DNA from: Pseudomonas sp. GGS8
GTDB taxonomy: Bacteria > Pseudomonadota > Gammaproteobacteria > Pseudomonadales > Pseudomonadaceae
NCBI RefSeq assembly: GCF_024168645.1
Contig: NZ_JALJWF010000001.1
Span: 4,963,501 to 5,027,500 of the forward strand
Reading direction: 5' to 3'
Length of the DNA: 64,000 nucleotides
Shown: one piece after another, positions 17,126 through 26,525 of the stretch
Layout of the letters: each line of letters begins with the position of its first letter
Position numbering within the stretch: position 1 is the stretch's first letter
Made by a program: the position numbers and the translations under genes
The notes under the pieces: model-generated
The model's input: the letters and a program-made list of their open reading frames with translations, nothing else
What the model was told of the DNA's origin: nothing
The model's database searches: none

Positions 17126-17851
17126 ATGAGTGCTGTTTCCCCTGCGGTTCTTGATGACCTGGCGCCTGGTGGCGTGCTGCGTGCGGCGATCAACTTCGGT
17201 AATCCGGTGTTGGCGCAGCAGGGCCGGGATGGATCGCCCCAGGGTGTCTCCGTGGCGTTGGCGAAGGCTCTGGCGGATGAGTTGGGCGCGCGTCTGGAAA
17301 TGATCACGTTCGATGCCGCCGGCAAGGTATTTGCCGCGCTGGAGGAGGGGGTATGGAGCATCGCGTTCCTCGCCATCGAACCGGTGCGTGAACAACAGAT
17401 CGCGTTCAGCGAGCCCTACGTGATCATCGAAGGCACCTACCTGGTAGCGGCCGATTCGGCTTATACCTCGGTCGATGATCTGGATCGGCCAGGATTGCGC
17501 TTGGCGGTTGGCAAGGGCGCGGCCTACGACCTGTTCCTGACCCGCACCCTGAAACAGGCGCAACTGGCGCGGGCAGAAACGTCCGCCGCCGCCGTCGATC
17601 TGTTCTTTGACAAAGGCCTGGATGCCGCAGCGGGCGTGCGCCAACCGCTGGAAAAGGTTGCTGCTGCCGATCCACGCTATCGGGTTCTCGAAGGCGCCTT
17701 CACCGCCATCCGCCAGGCGATGGCTGTCCCTCGCCATCGTCAAGCGGGGGCGGCCTATGTGAGGGCGTTCGTCGAGCGCAAGAAGGCTGAGGGCTTTGTC
17801 CACGCGGCCTTGCTTGAGAGTGGTCAAGCCGATGTCACTGTGGCGCCGTAG
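17126..17851 (+). CDS. Cytoplasmic SBP_bac_3-type solute-binding-fold protein
   Basis: 241-residue protein with the family 3 periplasmic solute-binding fold (GGVLRAAINFGNPVLAQ, SPQGVSVALAKALADELG, IAFSEPYVIIEGTYLV). Unlike transport components it has no signal peptide; a stop at 17096 rules out a longer start. A GGAG at 17116-17119 sits 6 bases before the ATG at 17126 and 3 before that at 17123. No permease or ATPase gene is adjacent. It may be a cytoplasmic amino-acid-binding or cyclohexadienyl dehydratase-like protein. Confidence 0.75.
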   Translation: MSAVSPAVLDDLAPGGVLRAAINFGNPVLAQQGRDGSPQGVSVALAKALADELGARLEMITFDAAGKVFAALEEGVWSIAFLAIEPVREQQIAFSEPYVIIEGTYLVAADSAYTSVDDLDRPGLRLAVGKGAAYDLFLTRTLKQAQLARAETSAAAVDLFFDKGLDAAAGVRQPLEKVAAADPRYRVLEGAFTAIRQAMAVPRHRQAGAAYVRAFVERKKAEGFVHAALLESGQADVTVAP

Positions 17852-17917
17852 CTTCACAGCATTCAGATCAGCTGGCAGGGCGCGGTGCCCGTGGTTCAAG
17901 CCCTTAACTTACCCGCA

Positions 17918-18592
17918 TTAGTCCGACGCCTGACGGAACCGTTGCGCGATGTCATCCGCAAACGGATAGAACGAAAACCAAGGCCTGGCTTCGTCGATCA
18001 CCCGCAGGAATGACGGTCGCTGTATCAACCGGTCGAAATAGGCGCTCAAATGCTGGTACTCGTCGGGGAACGGCACCAGTGTGCAGGCATAGAACAGCGC
18101 CGGGGCGGCGGCGCAATCGGCCAGGCTGAAATCCGGGCTGGCCACCCAGATTCTGGACGCCATGCGGCGCTCGAGCATGCTGTAGGCCGTCGCAAGCGTG
18201 GCCCGTTCTCTGGTCAAATCACCGTTGGTCGCGTGTAGTCGATCACTGACAATCCGTTGGACCGGAGTTTGTAGATAATTGTCGAAAAAGCGGTCCCATA
18301 ACCGCACCTCCAGCGCGAGCTCCCAATCGTCCGGAACCAGGCGCTGTTTATCTGGATACAGTCGATCCAGGTATTCGATGATGACGCTGGATTCCGGCAG
18401 ATTACGTTGTCGAGCATGGTCGCGAAGTACCGGGAATTTTCCGATTGGCCACAATGCCTGAAGCTCTGCACGGTCGGCAGCGTCTGCGAGATCGATGATT
18501 CTTCTGTCGAACTCGATGCCGTTTTCGTAGAGCGCGATGAGTACTTTGTGGCAGTACGACGACAGAGGATGGTAGTAAAGCGTCAGCGACAT
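17918..18592 (-). CDS. Glutathione S-transferase
   Basis: 224 residues with an N-terminal thioredoxin-like GST domain (LTLYYHPLSSYCHKVLIALYENGI, with the candidate catalytic Ser/Cys around residues 10-14; the cis-Pro region GKFPVLRD and ESSVIIEYLDR that binds glutathione) and a helical C-terminal domain. It would conjugate or reduce electrophiles with glutathione in the cytoplasm. Stand-alone gene. Confidence 0.85.
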   Translation of the reverse strand: MSLTLYYHPLSSYCHKVLIALYENGIEFDRRIIDLADAADRAELQALWPIGKFPVLRDHARQRNLPESSVIIEYLDRLYPDKQRLVPDDWELALEVRLWDRFFDNYLQTPVQRIVSDRLHATNGDLTRERATLATAYSMLERRMASRIWVASPDFSLADCAAAPALFYACTLVPFPDEYQHLSAYFDRLIQRPSFLRVIDEARPWFSFYPFADDIAQRFRQASD

Positions 18593-18877
18593 TTTTCAGC
18601 TCCTTGTCAGGCAGATGAAAAGGGTGGGGCAATCAACAAGCATAGGCTGATACCGGCGGTGTGTCTGGGCAGCCACTTTCATGCTTGTGAGCTTGCACAC
18701 GGAGAAATTCCTGCTTAACTGGAAACCGCTGGTCGGGTTGTGACTCATTGGTCATGGCGTTCATCTCAGCGCCCTTGTACCGTTGTCGCTGGTTTGTGCT
18801 GTCAGGCTCGCCCGGAGGAAGCCGGGCAGTTGATCACGCTGTGTGTCTGGTCCAATTTGTTCAAGGAAGAGAATGAA

Positions 18878-19798
18878 ATGATGCCGAAAACTGCCATCGT
18901 CGAGATTGGTAAGAAGTACAAGGTTTATACCGAGCACTATCTCAACGCCGCCGCTGACAAGACGATCATTCTGGTCAATGGCTCGCTGGCAACGACCGCA
19001 TCTTTTGCGCAAACGGTGCGTTACCTGCGGCCACGCTTCAATGTGGTTCTCTACGATCAGCCCTACGCTGGTCAATCGAAACAACACAACCGGCATGACC
19101 AACCGATCCGCAAGGAAGACGAGGCCGAAATACTGCTGGAGTTGATCGAGCACTTTCGCGCCCAGCATCTGCTGTCCTTTTCCTGGGGCGGTGCGGCGAC
19201 CCTGGTAGCGTTGGCCCAGCGGCCCAGCCGGATCGAAAAAGCGGTAATCAGTTCATTCGCCGCGCGGATCAATACGCCGATGCGTGATTATCTGGAGAGC
19301 GGGCGGCATTTTCTCCAGGCCTGCGATCGACACAATGTCGGGCGTTTGATCAACAGCACGATCGGCAAGCACCTGCCGTCGCTGTTCAAGCGTTTCAACG
19401 AACGCCATGTCAGCAGCCTGGACGAGCACGAATACTGGCAGATGCATTTTCACGTCAATGAGGTGCTGACCCAGGACACTCACTGCTATGTGTCCTGTGC
19501 CGATGCCATCGAAATCCCGCTGCTGTTTATCAACGGTGAATGGGATGAGTACACCTCGGTGGAGGACGCCCGTCTATTTGCGGCGCATAGCCGCAAAGCT
19601 CAGTTTCAGACCATCGAGAACACCGGGCACTTCCTCGACATGGAACACCCCACCGCCTGGCATGACACGCAGCGGGCTTTGCTGAACTTTCTGCAGCCAC
19701 CGGCCGTGAGAACGCCGAGCCAGGCCCGCAACCTGGCTTTCAGCAGCAAATCGTCAGTGATTCCGCCCCTTCAATCAGCTAACTGGCTGCGGCTTTAA
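18878..19798 (+). CDS. phaG: 3-hydroxyacyl-ACP thioesterase/transacylase PhaG
   Basis: 306-residue alpha/beta hydrolase very similar to PhaG of P. putida (295 aa), which channels 3-hydroxyacyl chains from fatty acid synthesis into medium-chain-length polyhydroxyalkanoate. Diagnostic stretches: IILVNGSLATTASFAQTVR, the nucleophile elbow SFSWGGAATL, FINGEWDEYT and NTGHFLDMEHPT with the catalytic His. RhlA is a paralogue but matches less well. Two ATGs lie at 18878 and 18881 behind AAGGAAGA (18863-18870). The 3-prime end overlaps a convergent response regulator by 24 bases. Confidence 0.88.
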   Translation: MMPKTAIVEIGKKYKVYTEHYLNAAADKTIILVNGSLATTASFAQTVRYLRPRFNVVLYDQPYAGQSKQHNRHDQPIRKEDEAEILLELIEHFRAQHLLSFSWGGAATLVALAQRPSRIEKAVISSFAARINTPMRDYLESGRHFLQACDRHNVGRLINSTIGKHLPSLFKRFNERHVSSLDEHEYWQMHFHVNEVLTQDTHCYVSCADAIEIPLLFINGEWDEYTSVEDARLFAAHSRKAQFQTIENTGHFLDMEHPTAWHDTQRALLNFLQPPAVRTPSQARNLAFSSKSSVIPPLQSANWLRL

Positions 19799-20239
19799 CT
19801 GACGCAACAGCTCGATCTGATCCGCCGGGACCCGCTTGCGCAGGGCTTTATACAGTGCGCGGGTCTCTAGCAGGTTCCACACCCGCAGCATGGTTTCCAG
19901 GGCGTCCAATGGCTTGCTGATGAAGTCTTTGGCGCCCAGGGCCAGCGCGCGCAACCGGGTATCGCGGGTGGCGTCGGCGGTGAGCACGAGGATCGGCAGG
20001 TATTCGCCGGTCGGGATGCGCCGATTGAGCTGTTCGAGTACGGCAAAGCCGTCGAACTCCGGCATGTGCAGGTCGAGAATCACCAGGTCTGGCTCGAAGC
20101 TGTTGAACAAGTCCAGGGTTCGCAGCGGCTGGGTGCTGCTCAGCACATTGGTCAGCCCTTCGCGGACCAGCAACTGCTCCATCAAATCGAGGTTGGGGCG
20201 TTGGTCATCAATGATCAGAATGCGCAGGTCGGTGTTCAC
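19775..20239 (-). CDS. Single-domain-type response regulator
   Basis: 154-residue protein with one receiver domain (RILIIDDQRPN, phospho-acceptor Asp in LVILDLHMPEFDG, VLTADA and the FISKPLD lysine) and a short helical tail but no DNA-binding output. Overlaps the hybrid kinase gene by 4 bases (ATGA), so it is the likely phosphate acceptor of that kinase. Last gene of the four-gene signalling operon; its stop lies inside the end of phaG on the other strand. Confidence 0.88.
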   Translation of the reverse strand: MNTDLRILIIDDQRPNLDLMEQLLVREGLTNVLSSTQPLRTLDLFNSFEPDLVILDLHMPEFDGFAVLEQLNRRIPTGEYLPILVLTADATRDTRLRALALGAKDFISKPLDALETMLRVWNLLETRALYKALRKRVPADQIELLRQLKPQPVS

Positions 20240-22560
20240 ACGGGCTCCGGTAGGTGCTGGTCAAGATGGGCGAGGAATGAAGGAATATGAATCGGCTTGG
20301 TCAGCACCGCGGTCGCTCCTGCTTCCAGCAAGGCCTGGTGAGTGAGGTCGCTGGCATCGGCGGTGATCATCAGCACGGGTGTGGCGCGGGTGCTGGAGGA
20401 CAGACGCAAGCGTTGCAGAACGTTGAAACCATCAAGGTCCGGAAGCGCTACATCGAGCAAAATCAGCTGTGGTGCATGTTGCCGGGCCAGGTCCAGGCCC
20501 ATTTGCCCCTGCATGCTGGAGAGCAACTGGATGTGCGGCCGTCGTTGCAGCAGGGTTTCGATCAGGGCCAGGCTCGACAGATTGTCTTCGATGCACAGCA
20601 CTTTGCCCTGGTAATCGGGGGCGGCGAGGGTGGATGTTGCCGTTGGTGGGCTGATCAGCGCAGCAGTGGGTTCGGTGGCTGACTGCAGACGCACGAAGGG
20701 CAGCTCCAGGGTGAAACTGGAGCCGTTGCCGGGCTGGCTTTTGACGGTCAGGCTGCCGTTCATCATTTCCAGCAGACTCTTGCTCAACGCCAGGCCCAAA
20801 CCCGTGCCTTCCACGTTCGGATCGGTCTCCAGGCGCTCGAACGGCTTGAACAGTTGATCCAGTCGATCGGCTGCAATGCCCTTGCCGGTATCGCAGACCG
20901 ACACGGCAATTCGCTGCTGCAGAACCCTGACCTCAATGTGCACCTGACCCTGGGGCCGGTTGTATTTGATCGCGTTGGACAACAGGTTCAGCAGCACCTG
21001 AACCAAGCGTTGTCGATCGGCAACGATCCCGCTGTCGGCGGCCAGCATTGGCAGCTCGACCAGTTGAATGCCGGCGTCGCAGGCCATGGGCGAAACCAGA
21101 GTCAGGGCTTCTTGCAGCACCACCGCCAAGGGCACGGCTTCAACGTTGAGTGGCAGGCGCCCGGCTTCGATTTTGGCGATGTCCAGCACTTCGTTGATCA
21201 GGGTCAGCAGGTGTTGCCCGGCCCGCAGGATGTGACCGATCTGCGCTCGCTGCCCTTTGGGCGAATCCATGTCCAGCAGTTGCGCGAAGCCGAGAATCGA
21301 GTTGAGCGGGGTACGCAGTTCGTGGCTCATGCGCGACAGAAACTCGCTTTTGGCGCGGCTGGCACGCTCCGCTTCTTCGCGCGCGGTACTCAGTGCGATC
21401 TCGGCGGCACGGCGATCGGTGATGTCGCGGGTGATTTTGGAGAACCCGCGCAGGGCGCCGCTGCTGTCGTATTGCGCGGTAATCACCACGCTGGCCCAGA
21501 AGCGGCTGCCATCCTTGCGGCAGCGCCAGGCTTCTTCCATGTAATGACCGCGAGTGGCTTCGCGCAGCGCCATGTCGGGATGCTGCGGACATTCTTGTGG
21601 CAGATAAAACACCGAGAAATGCTGGCCGACGATCTCCTGTTCGGTGTAACCCTTGATCCGTTCGGCGCCCGCATTCCAACTGGTGACGAAGCCCCGTGTG
21701 TCGAGGGCGAAAATACCGTAGTCCTTCACCCCGTCGATGATCAGCCGCAAGCGTTCTTCGTTGTCGCGCAAGGCCCGTTCACGTTCGGCCAGTAACAGCC
21801 CGGCCTCGACCAGGCGCGTGCCCAATTGACCGATCTCATCGTTCTCCGGCGGTTGCGGCAGCAACGGCTGACCGAGTGCCAACCGTTGGGCGTTGCCTTG
21901 AACCTGCTGCACCCGGGCGACGATGCCTTTGGACAGAAACAGCACCGCGACAATGGCACCGAACAACCCGCAAACGGCCGCCAGCAAGGTGGAAAACAAC
22001 AGGCGCTGTCGAGTGGAGGCCGCCGCTGCGGTGCGCTCGGCCAGCAGGGTGTCTTCAAGGGTGCGCATGGCGCTGATGCGTTCGCGTAATTCGTCGAGGA
22101 CATGTTTGTTGTTGATCAGGATCGTGGTGATCGACTCGGGGGTTGCGTTGCGATCATCGAGCAGTTCAACCAGGCCTTCGACCTTGGTGTCGATCAGCGG
22201 CGTGATCGCCTCCAGATGTTTACGCACCCGCTGATCGCGAACGTTGCGGTCGAGCCGTTGCAGGGCCGATTCGATCAAGGGCTTGGCCTGTCGGTAACCC
22301 GGCAGGAAATCCTCCCGATGGGTCAGCAGATAGCCGCGCACACTGGCGGCGGCCTCGGCGAGCAGGGTGTGCACGGCCTGGATATCGCCCTGCACCAGCA
22401 GCACGCGGCGCACGTCTTCTTCCGCACGCGCGGTCTGCCGTTCGGTGGTGTAGATCAGCACCAGTGAGAGCAACAGAATCACCAACGGCAGGGAAATCAC
22501 CACCAGGGCTTTGCCGCGTAACGGCAGATCGGCCCAGCGGCGGGCGTTTGATACCTTCAT
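20236..22560 (-). CDS. Hybrid sensor histidine kinase (CHASE3-HAMP-PAS-HisKA-REC)
   Basis: 774-residue membrane kinase: TM1 about 18-38, periplasmic CHASE3-like helical domain about 40-180, TM2 about 188-213, HAMP about 214-265, PAS about 280-395 (FALDTRGFVTSWNAGAERIK), HisKA with FLSRMSHELRTPLNSILGF, HATPase (DTGKGIAADRLDQLFKPFER and GTGLGLALS), and a C-terminal receiver with LLDVALPDLDG. Overlaps the LuxR-type regulator gene upstream by 4 bases and the receiver gene downstream by 4 bases. The signal is unknown. Confidence 0.9.
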   Translation of the reverse strand: MKVSNARRWADLPLRGKALVVISLPLVILLLSLVLIYTTERQTARAEEDVRRVLLVQGDIQAVHTLLAEAAASVRGYLLTHREDFLPGYRQAKPLIESALQRLDRNVRDQRVRKHLEAITPLIDTKVEGLVELLDDRNATPESITTILINNKHVLDELRERISAMRTLEDTLLAERTAAAASTRQRLLFSTLLAAVCGLFGAIVAVLFLSKGIVARVQQVQGNAQRLALGQPLLPQPPENDEIGQLGTRLVEAGLLLAERERALRDNEERLRLIIDGVKDYGIFALDTRGFVTSWNAGAERIKGYTEQEIVGQHFSVFYLPQECPQHPDMALREATRGHYMEEAWRCRKDGSRFWASVVITAQYDSSGALRGFSKITRDITDRRAAEIALSTAREEAERASRAKSEFLSRMSHELRTPLNSILGFAQLLDMDSPKGQRAQIGHILRAGQHLLTLINEVLDIAKIEAGRLPLNVEAVPLAVVLQEALTLVSPMACDAGIQLVELPMLAADSGIVADRQRLVQVLLNLLSNAIKYNRPQGQVHIEVRVLQQRIAVSVCDTGKGIAADRLDQLFKPFERLETDPNVEGTGLGLALSKSLLEMMNGSLTVKSQPGNGSSFTLELPFVRLQSATEPTAALISPPTATSTLAAPDYQGKVLCIEDNLSSLALIETLLQRRPHIQLLSSMQGQMGLDLARQHAPQLILLDVALPDLDGFNVLQRLRLSSSTRATPVLMITADASDLTHQALLEAGATAVLTKPIHIPSFLAHLDQHLPEPV

Positions 22561-23207
22561 GATTGAATCACCAGGCCCAGCGCAATGCCACGGACAGCGG
22601 CTTGGGTGCGGTCGGCGGCGCCGAGTTTGCCAATGACCCGCTCCACGTGGGCTTTGGCCGTGCCGGTGGTGATGCCAAGTTTTTCGCCGATTTCACGGTT
22701 GCTCATGCCGCTGGCCACCAGCCCCAGCACCTGGCGTTCCCGAGGGGTCAAGGTGACGGGGGCGGCGCCGCTGGCGTTGCGCTCGGTCAGACGGCGCAGC
22801 AACTGCGCGCTGACTGAACTGTTGAGGGCTTGCTCGCCGGCGGCGACACGTTGCAAGGCGTCGATTACTTCGTGGCGGCTGGCATCCTTGAGCAGATAGC
22901 CTACGGCGCCGGCGTTCATGGCGGCTTCAAGGTGATCGGGGCTGTCGTCCATGGTGAACATCATCACTTTCAGGCTCGGCAGGCGCTCTTGAAGCAGGCG
23001 TGCCGCGCCCAACCCGTTGAGCACCGGCATGCGGATGTCGAGGATGACGATGTCGGGCAAAAGGCGTTTACATACATCCAGTGCTTCCTGGCCATTGCAC
23101 GCCTGGCCGACCACTTCGAATTGCGTCAGGCCAGCGAGCAACGAGACGAAGCCGGTGCGCGTGACTTCATGATCGTCCGCGACCACCAGTCGTATAGCGT
23201 CAGTCAT
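22557..23207 (-). CDS. NarL/LuxR-type response regulator
   Basis: 216 residues: receiver domain (VVADDHEVTRTGF, DIVILDIRMPVLNG with the phospho-Asp, YLLKDAS) and a LuxR-type helix-turn-helix (TPRERQVLGLVASGMSNREI, KAHVERVIGKL). The ATG at 23207 overlaps the stop of the upstream GAF kinase (ATGA), which fixes this start over the longer frame. Cognate of that kinase by gene order. Confidence 0.9.
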   Translation of the reverse strand: MTDAIRLVVADDHEVTRTGFVSLLAGLTQFEVVGQACNGQEALDVCKRLLPDIVILDIRMPVLNGLGAARLLQERLPSLKVMMFTMDDSPDHLEAAMNAGAVGYLLKDASRHEVIDALQRVAAGEQALNSSVSAQLLRRLTERNASGAAPVTLTPRERQVLGLVASGMSNREIGEKLGITTGTAKAHVERVIGKLGAADRTQAAVRGIALGLVIQS

Positions 23208-24433
23208 TGAGGGGCTCCATTCAGGCCAGAGGGGACGGTGGCGCGCAGATGCGTTCCGTTGTGCGCATGGCTGATGCAAGTGAAATCGCCGCCCAACAGG
23301 CTCGCGCGTTCCTGCATCGCGGCAAGCCCCAGGTGTCGGGCGCCGCAGGTGTCGAGGGGGTGTTCCATGGCAAACCCCTGGCCGTTGTCGTCCACCCGCA
23401 GCGAGGCTTGTCCTTCATGCACTTCCAGCGCCAGCACGACGTGGCTGGCCTGCGCATGTTTGAGAATATTGTTGATGCCTTCCTGGGCAATCCTGAACAG
23501 GGCGATTTCCACCTGGCTGGGCAAACGTGCTTCACAACGCGCGTTCCAGTTCACTTTGATCCCTGCTTCGCGCAGGCGATCGGCCTCTTTGTCCACCGCC
23601 TTCAGCAAGCCAAAGTCGTCGAGCACCGTCGGGCGCAGGCCACGGATCAATTGCCGGCCTTCACCGACGCAATGCTGGGCCAGTTCAAGAATCGTCTGTA
23701 AGTCCGCATCGAGTTCGTTGGGCAATGGCGGGCAGCGACCGGCAAAACCTTGCAGGCGCTGATGCAGCCCGGCGAGGGTTTGTGCCAAGCCGTCGTGCAG
23801 GTCGTAGGCCATGCGTTTGCGTTCGTCTTCCTGTGCCCGGAACAACCTGTGAACCAGGTCGGACATGGTGCGCTCGCGGGTCACCAATGCGTCGAGCAAC
23901 CGCTGGTTTTCCAGGTGAGCGGCCAGCAGGGTGGCGAGCAATTGCAGGGATTCGAGGTCTTCGGTGTCCGGTGCGCTGATGCTGACGCTGTTGGCCAGTA
24001 CCAACGCACCGAACGCCGCACCATCGCCACCGCGTAACGGTACCCGCAACACATTGGGCAGGTCCGCGCTCGGCTGCTCCTGCCATTGCGGTGCGCACAT
24101 CGCGGTGTCAGCGAGGTGTTCGAGGCTGTGCAAACGATCACGGCTGCCTTGACTGGCGGTAGTCCGGACCTGTGCATTCTCATCCCATTCCAGCAGTAGC
24201 GCATGGTCCATCGCCAGGAAGGCGCAGGCCCGTTGCAACACCCGTTGGCGCATGGCTTCGGGGGCCAGTTGGGTCAGTTCCTGGCCAGTATCCACCAGCA
24301 GCCGCAGCCGCGCGGCGCGACTTTGCGACTGCCGATACTGGGTTCGAATGGCCAGGGCGCTACCGGGGTCATGATCAGGATTTTGCATGGGCAGGTTCCG
24401 GCGCGGGCACGCCCGTTCGGGCAGGGGCGTCAT
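23204..24433 (-). CDS. GAF-domain NarX-type sensor histidine kinase
   Basis: 409-residue soluble kinase without membrane helices: N-terminal GAF domain (about 55-190), HisKA_3 dimerisation helix with RKRMAYDLHDGLAQTL carrying the phospho-His, and an HATPase domain (ALFRIAQEGINNILKHA, VDDNGQGFAM). First gene of the signalling operon. An ATG at 24388 (394 aa, GGAA upstream) is a good alternative start to 24433. Confidence 0.88.
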   Translation of the reverse strand: MTPLPERACPRRNLPMQNPDHDPGSALAIRTQYRQSQSRAARLRLLVDTGQELTQLAPEAMRQRVLQRACAFLAMDHALLLEWDENAQVRTTASQGSRDRLHSLEHLADTAMCAPQWQEQPSADLPNVLRVPLRGGDGAAFGALVLANSVSISAPDTEDLESLQLLATLLAAHLENQRLLDALVTRERTMSDLVHRLFRAQEDERKRMAYDLHDGLAQTLAGLHQRLQGFAGRCPPLPNELDADLQTILELAQHCVGEGRQLIRGLRPTVLDDFGLLKAVDKEADRLREAGIKVNWNARCEARLPSQVEIALFRIAQEGINNILKHAQASHVVLALEVHEGQASLRVDDNGQGFAMEHPLDTCGARHLGLAAMQERASLLGGDFTCISHAHNGTHLRATVPSGLNGAPQ

Positions 24434-24558
24434 TAAACCTTGTTAGCGGGGCAGGGCGCTATCTGCCGAATGGCATAGGCAAATGGCTCCGGTTGGCCGA
24501 TGGCGGGCCGCGTTTCGGGCGGCACAGTGTGCCCATCGACCCTCATTGGATTAGCGCA

Positions 24559-25077
24559 ATGAAATTCAAGACCTCAACCATCGCTCTGTTGTTCGCCCTG
24601 ACTGCCCCACTGGCTCAGGCATTAGAGGCAGTCCCTTACGTTTACAGCAGCGTGGCGCAGCAGCCCACCAACGTGAAGGATCGTGAAATCGCCGCCCTGT
24701 TTGACCATTGGAACAGCGCATTGAAGAGCGGCAATGTTCAGAGCGTGGTCGACCTGTATGCGCCGAACGCGGTGCTGCAACCGACGGTTTCCAATCAGGT
24801 GCGCACCACGCCGGCACAGATCAAGGACTACTTCGATCACTTCATGGCGTTCAAGCCAGTGGGCCAGATCAACTTCCGTGAGATCCGCCCATTGGGCGCC
24901 AACGTGGCCATGGACAGTGGCGTCTACACCTTTACTTTGACCGAAGCCGATGGCAAGACCCGTCAGGTGCAGGCGCGTTACACCTTCGTTTATGAGCAGG
25001 TGGGTGGTCAGTGGAAGATTCTCAACCACCACTCTTCGGCGATGCCGCAAACACAGGTGCTGCACGCCGGGACATAA
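24559..25077 (+). CDS. Secreted SnoaL-like/DUF4440 (SgcJ/EcaC-type) protein
   Basis: 172 residues with a signal peptide (MKFKTSTIALLFALTAPLAQA) followed by an NTF2-like fold of the calcium/calmodulin kinase II association type (EIAALFDHWNSALKSGNVQSV, DLYAPNAVLQPTVSNQ, GQWKILNHHSSAMP). Such domains form small dimers; enzymatic role unknown. The ATG at 24559 is followed directly by the signal peptide; the longer frame to 24172 runs antisense to the kinase gene and is not credible. Divergent from the kinase operon. Confidence 0.8.
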   Translation: MKFKTSTIALLFALTAPLAQALEAVPYVYSSVAQQPTNVKDREIAALFDHWNSALKSGNVQSVVDLYAPNAVLQPTVSNQVRTTPAQIKDYFDHFMAFKPVGQINFREIRPLGANVAMDSGVYTFTLTEADGKTRQVQARYTFVYEQVGGQWKILNHHSSAMPQTQVLHAGT

Positions 25078-25119
25078 CGGACCTGATCGACACGGTCCAA
25101 ATGCTTACAATCCATGTAT

Positions 25120-25236
25120 GAGCGGGCTTCTGTGGCGAGGGGGCTTGCCCCCGTTCGGCTGCGAAGCAGGCGCAAAGCTTTTGGGGCCGCTTCGCGACCC
25201 CACGGGGGCAAGCCCCCTCGCCACAGAAGCCCGCTC
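25120..25236. repeat. Long inverted repeat of the TGTGGCGAGGGGGCTTG family, copy 1
   Basis: Arms 25120-25154 and 25202-25236 are almost perfect 35-base inverted copies, each holding TGTGGCGAGGGGGCTTG; the loop carries a smaller palindrome. It sits between the convergent ends of the SnoaL-like gene and folD. A related element lies at 32811-32957. Confidence 0.85.
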
Positions 25237-25256
25237 CCACAGGTTTCGCATTACCG

Positions 25257-25284
25257 ACACGGCCCACGTTCAAGTGGGCCGTGT
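25257..25284 (-). terminator. Hairpin after folD
   Basis: ACACGGCCCAC (25257-25267) pairs perfectly with GTGGGCCGTGT (25274-25284) around a 6-base loop, 9 bases beyond the folD stop. No strong T-run is seen, so termination efficiency is uncertain. Confidence 0.5.
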
Positions 25285-25293
25285 GCGTTGTGC

Positions 25294-26229
25294 TCAGTTC
25301 AACGCCAGGTCGTCTTCAGGCTGCTGCCCGCGTGCCTGCGCCGCGCGTTGCAACCGACTGGCGATCAGGGTGTTTTTCAGCAGATAGGCAATGGTCATCG
25401 GCCCGACGCCACCGGGCACCGGCGTGATCGCGCGGGCGACGGTACGGGCGCTGGCGTAATCGACATCGCCCACCAGACGGTTGCCGGACTCGTCTGTGAT
25501 GCGGTTGATGCCGACATCGATCACCACCGCGCCGGGCTTGAGCCAACTGGCGTCGATCAACGCTGGGCGGCCCACCGCCGCGACCACGATATCCGCTAAC
25601 CGGCACAACGCCGGGGCATCGACGCTGCGCGAGTGCACCACGCTGACCGAACAGTTGGCCTGCAACAGCAACGTCGCCATCGGTTTGCCGACGATGTTCG
25701 AACGGCCGATGACCACCGCGTGCAAACCGCTCAAGTCAGCACCGCAAGTTTCGTACAGCAGGCGCATACAGCCGCTGGGCGTGCACGGGGTCAGAACCTC
25801 GATGCCTTGCACCAGCCCGCCGACGTTTTCCCGATGAAAACCGTCCACGTCCTTGATCGGGTCGATGGCATGAATTACAGCCTGCTCATTGATAGAGGCG
25901 GGCAAGGGCAGTTGCACCAGGATGCCGTTCACTGTGGGATCGGCATTGAGTTGTGCAATCAGTTCCAGGACCTGGGCCTGGCCGGCGGTTTCCGGCAGGC
26001 GGTATTCCAGGGAGCGGATACCGACTTCCTTGGCGCGCAGCAGTTTATTGCGCACATACACATGGCTGGCCGGATCGTCGCCGACCAATACGACCGCCAG
26101 AGCGGGGTAGATCTGTTGGCCAGCCAGGGCCAGAACCTCTTCCCGGACCTCGTCAAGGACCTTGGCAGAAATGGCTTTGCCGTCGATATCCAGGGCAAAT
26201 GCAGGGGTGCTGCTGATCAAGAGAGTCAC
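25294..26229 (-). CDS. folD: Methylenetetrahydrofolate dehydrogenase/cyclohydrolase FolD
   Basis: 311-residue bifunctional enzyme converting 5,10-methylene-THF to 10-formyl-THF with NADP. Motifs: [18 protein letters not shown] (catalytic Tyr and Lys; family norm is YxxxK), [48 protein letters not shown] and [13 protein letters not shown]. At 311 residues it is longer than the usual 285 by an N-terminal lead and a C-terminal tail, so it may be a second folD copy in the genome. Divergent from nirB. Confidence 0.88.
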   Translation of the reverse strand: MTLLISSTPAFALDIDGKAISAKVLDEVREEVLALAGQQIYPALAVVLVGDDPASHVYVRNKLLRAKEVGIRSLEYRLPETAGQAQVLELIAQLNADPTVNGILVQLPLPASINEQAVIHAIDPIKDVDGFHRENVGGLVQGIEVLTPCTPSGCMRLLYETCGADLSGLHAVVIGRSNIVGKPMATLLLQANCSVSVVHSRSVDAPALCRLADIVVAAVGRPALIDASWLKPGAVVIDVGINRITDESGNRLVGDVDYASARTVARAITPVPGGVGPMTIAYLLKNTLIASRLQRAAQARGQQPEDDLALN

Positions 26230-26407
26230 CGTTGTCTTGATTGAATGGGGGTGAGGTGATCATCGCGGCGTCTTTGCGCGCCGATGATCCATCAGAGACA
26301 TGCAGGCAAGGGTGCTCAGGCTATCAGGTGAGGGCAGGCCAATACCACCGCAACACTGGAAGATCAGACACGCAAACGCACTTTTATGAAGCCCGTCGCA
26401 TGCGGTC

Positions 26408-26424
26408 TGCACTATGCCAAGGCA
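26408..26424 (+). promoter_or_regulatory. Possible NtrC enhancer site
   Basis: TGCACTATGCCAAGGCA has a good left half of the NtrC consensus TGCACY-N5-GGTGCA and a weak right half, about 110 bases upstream of the sigma-54 promoter. Low confidence; no second copy was found. The surrounding gap 26230-26747 otherwise contains only the nirB control region. Confidence 0.3.
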
Positions 26425-26525
26425 AAAACCGAATCATCCCGATCCGCGATCAGCCTGAAGGGAAACCACGTCAAACCCCGATAAACCCTCACTGAAACCG
26501 CGTTTCGAAAACATCGATCGGCAAC

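Noticed and set aside
24172..24558. N-terminal extension of the SnoaL-like secreted protein
   Set aside because: It runs antisense to the GAF kinase gene, and the signal peptide begins exactly at 24559.
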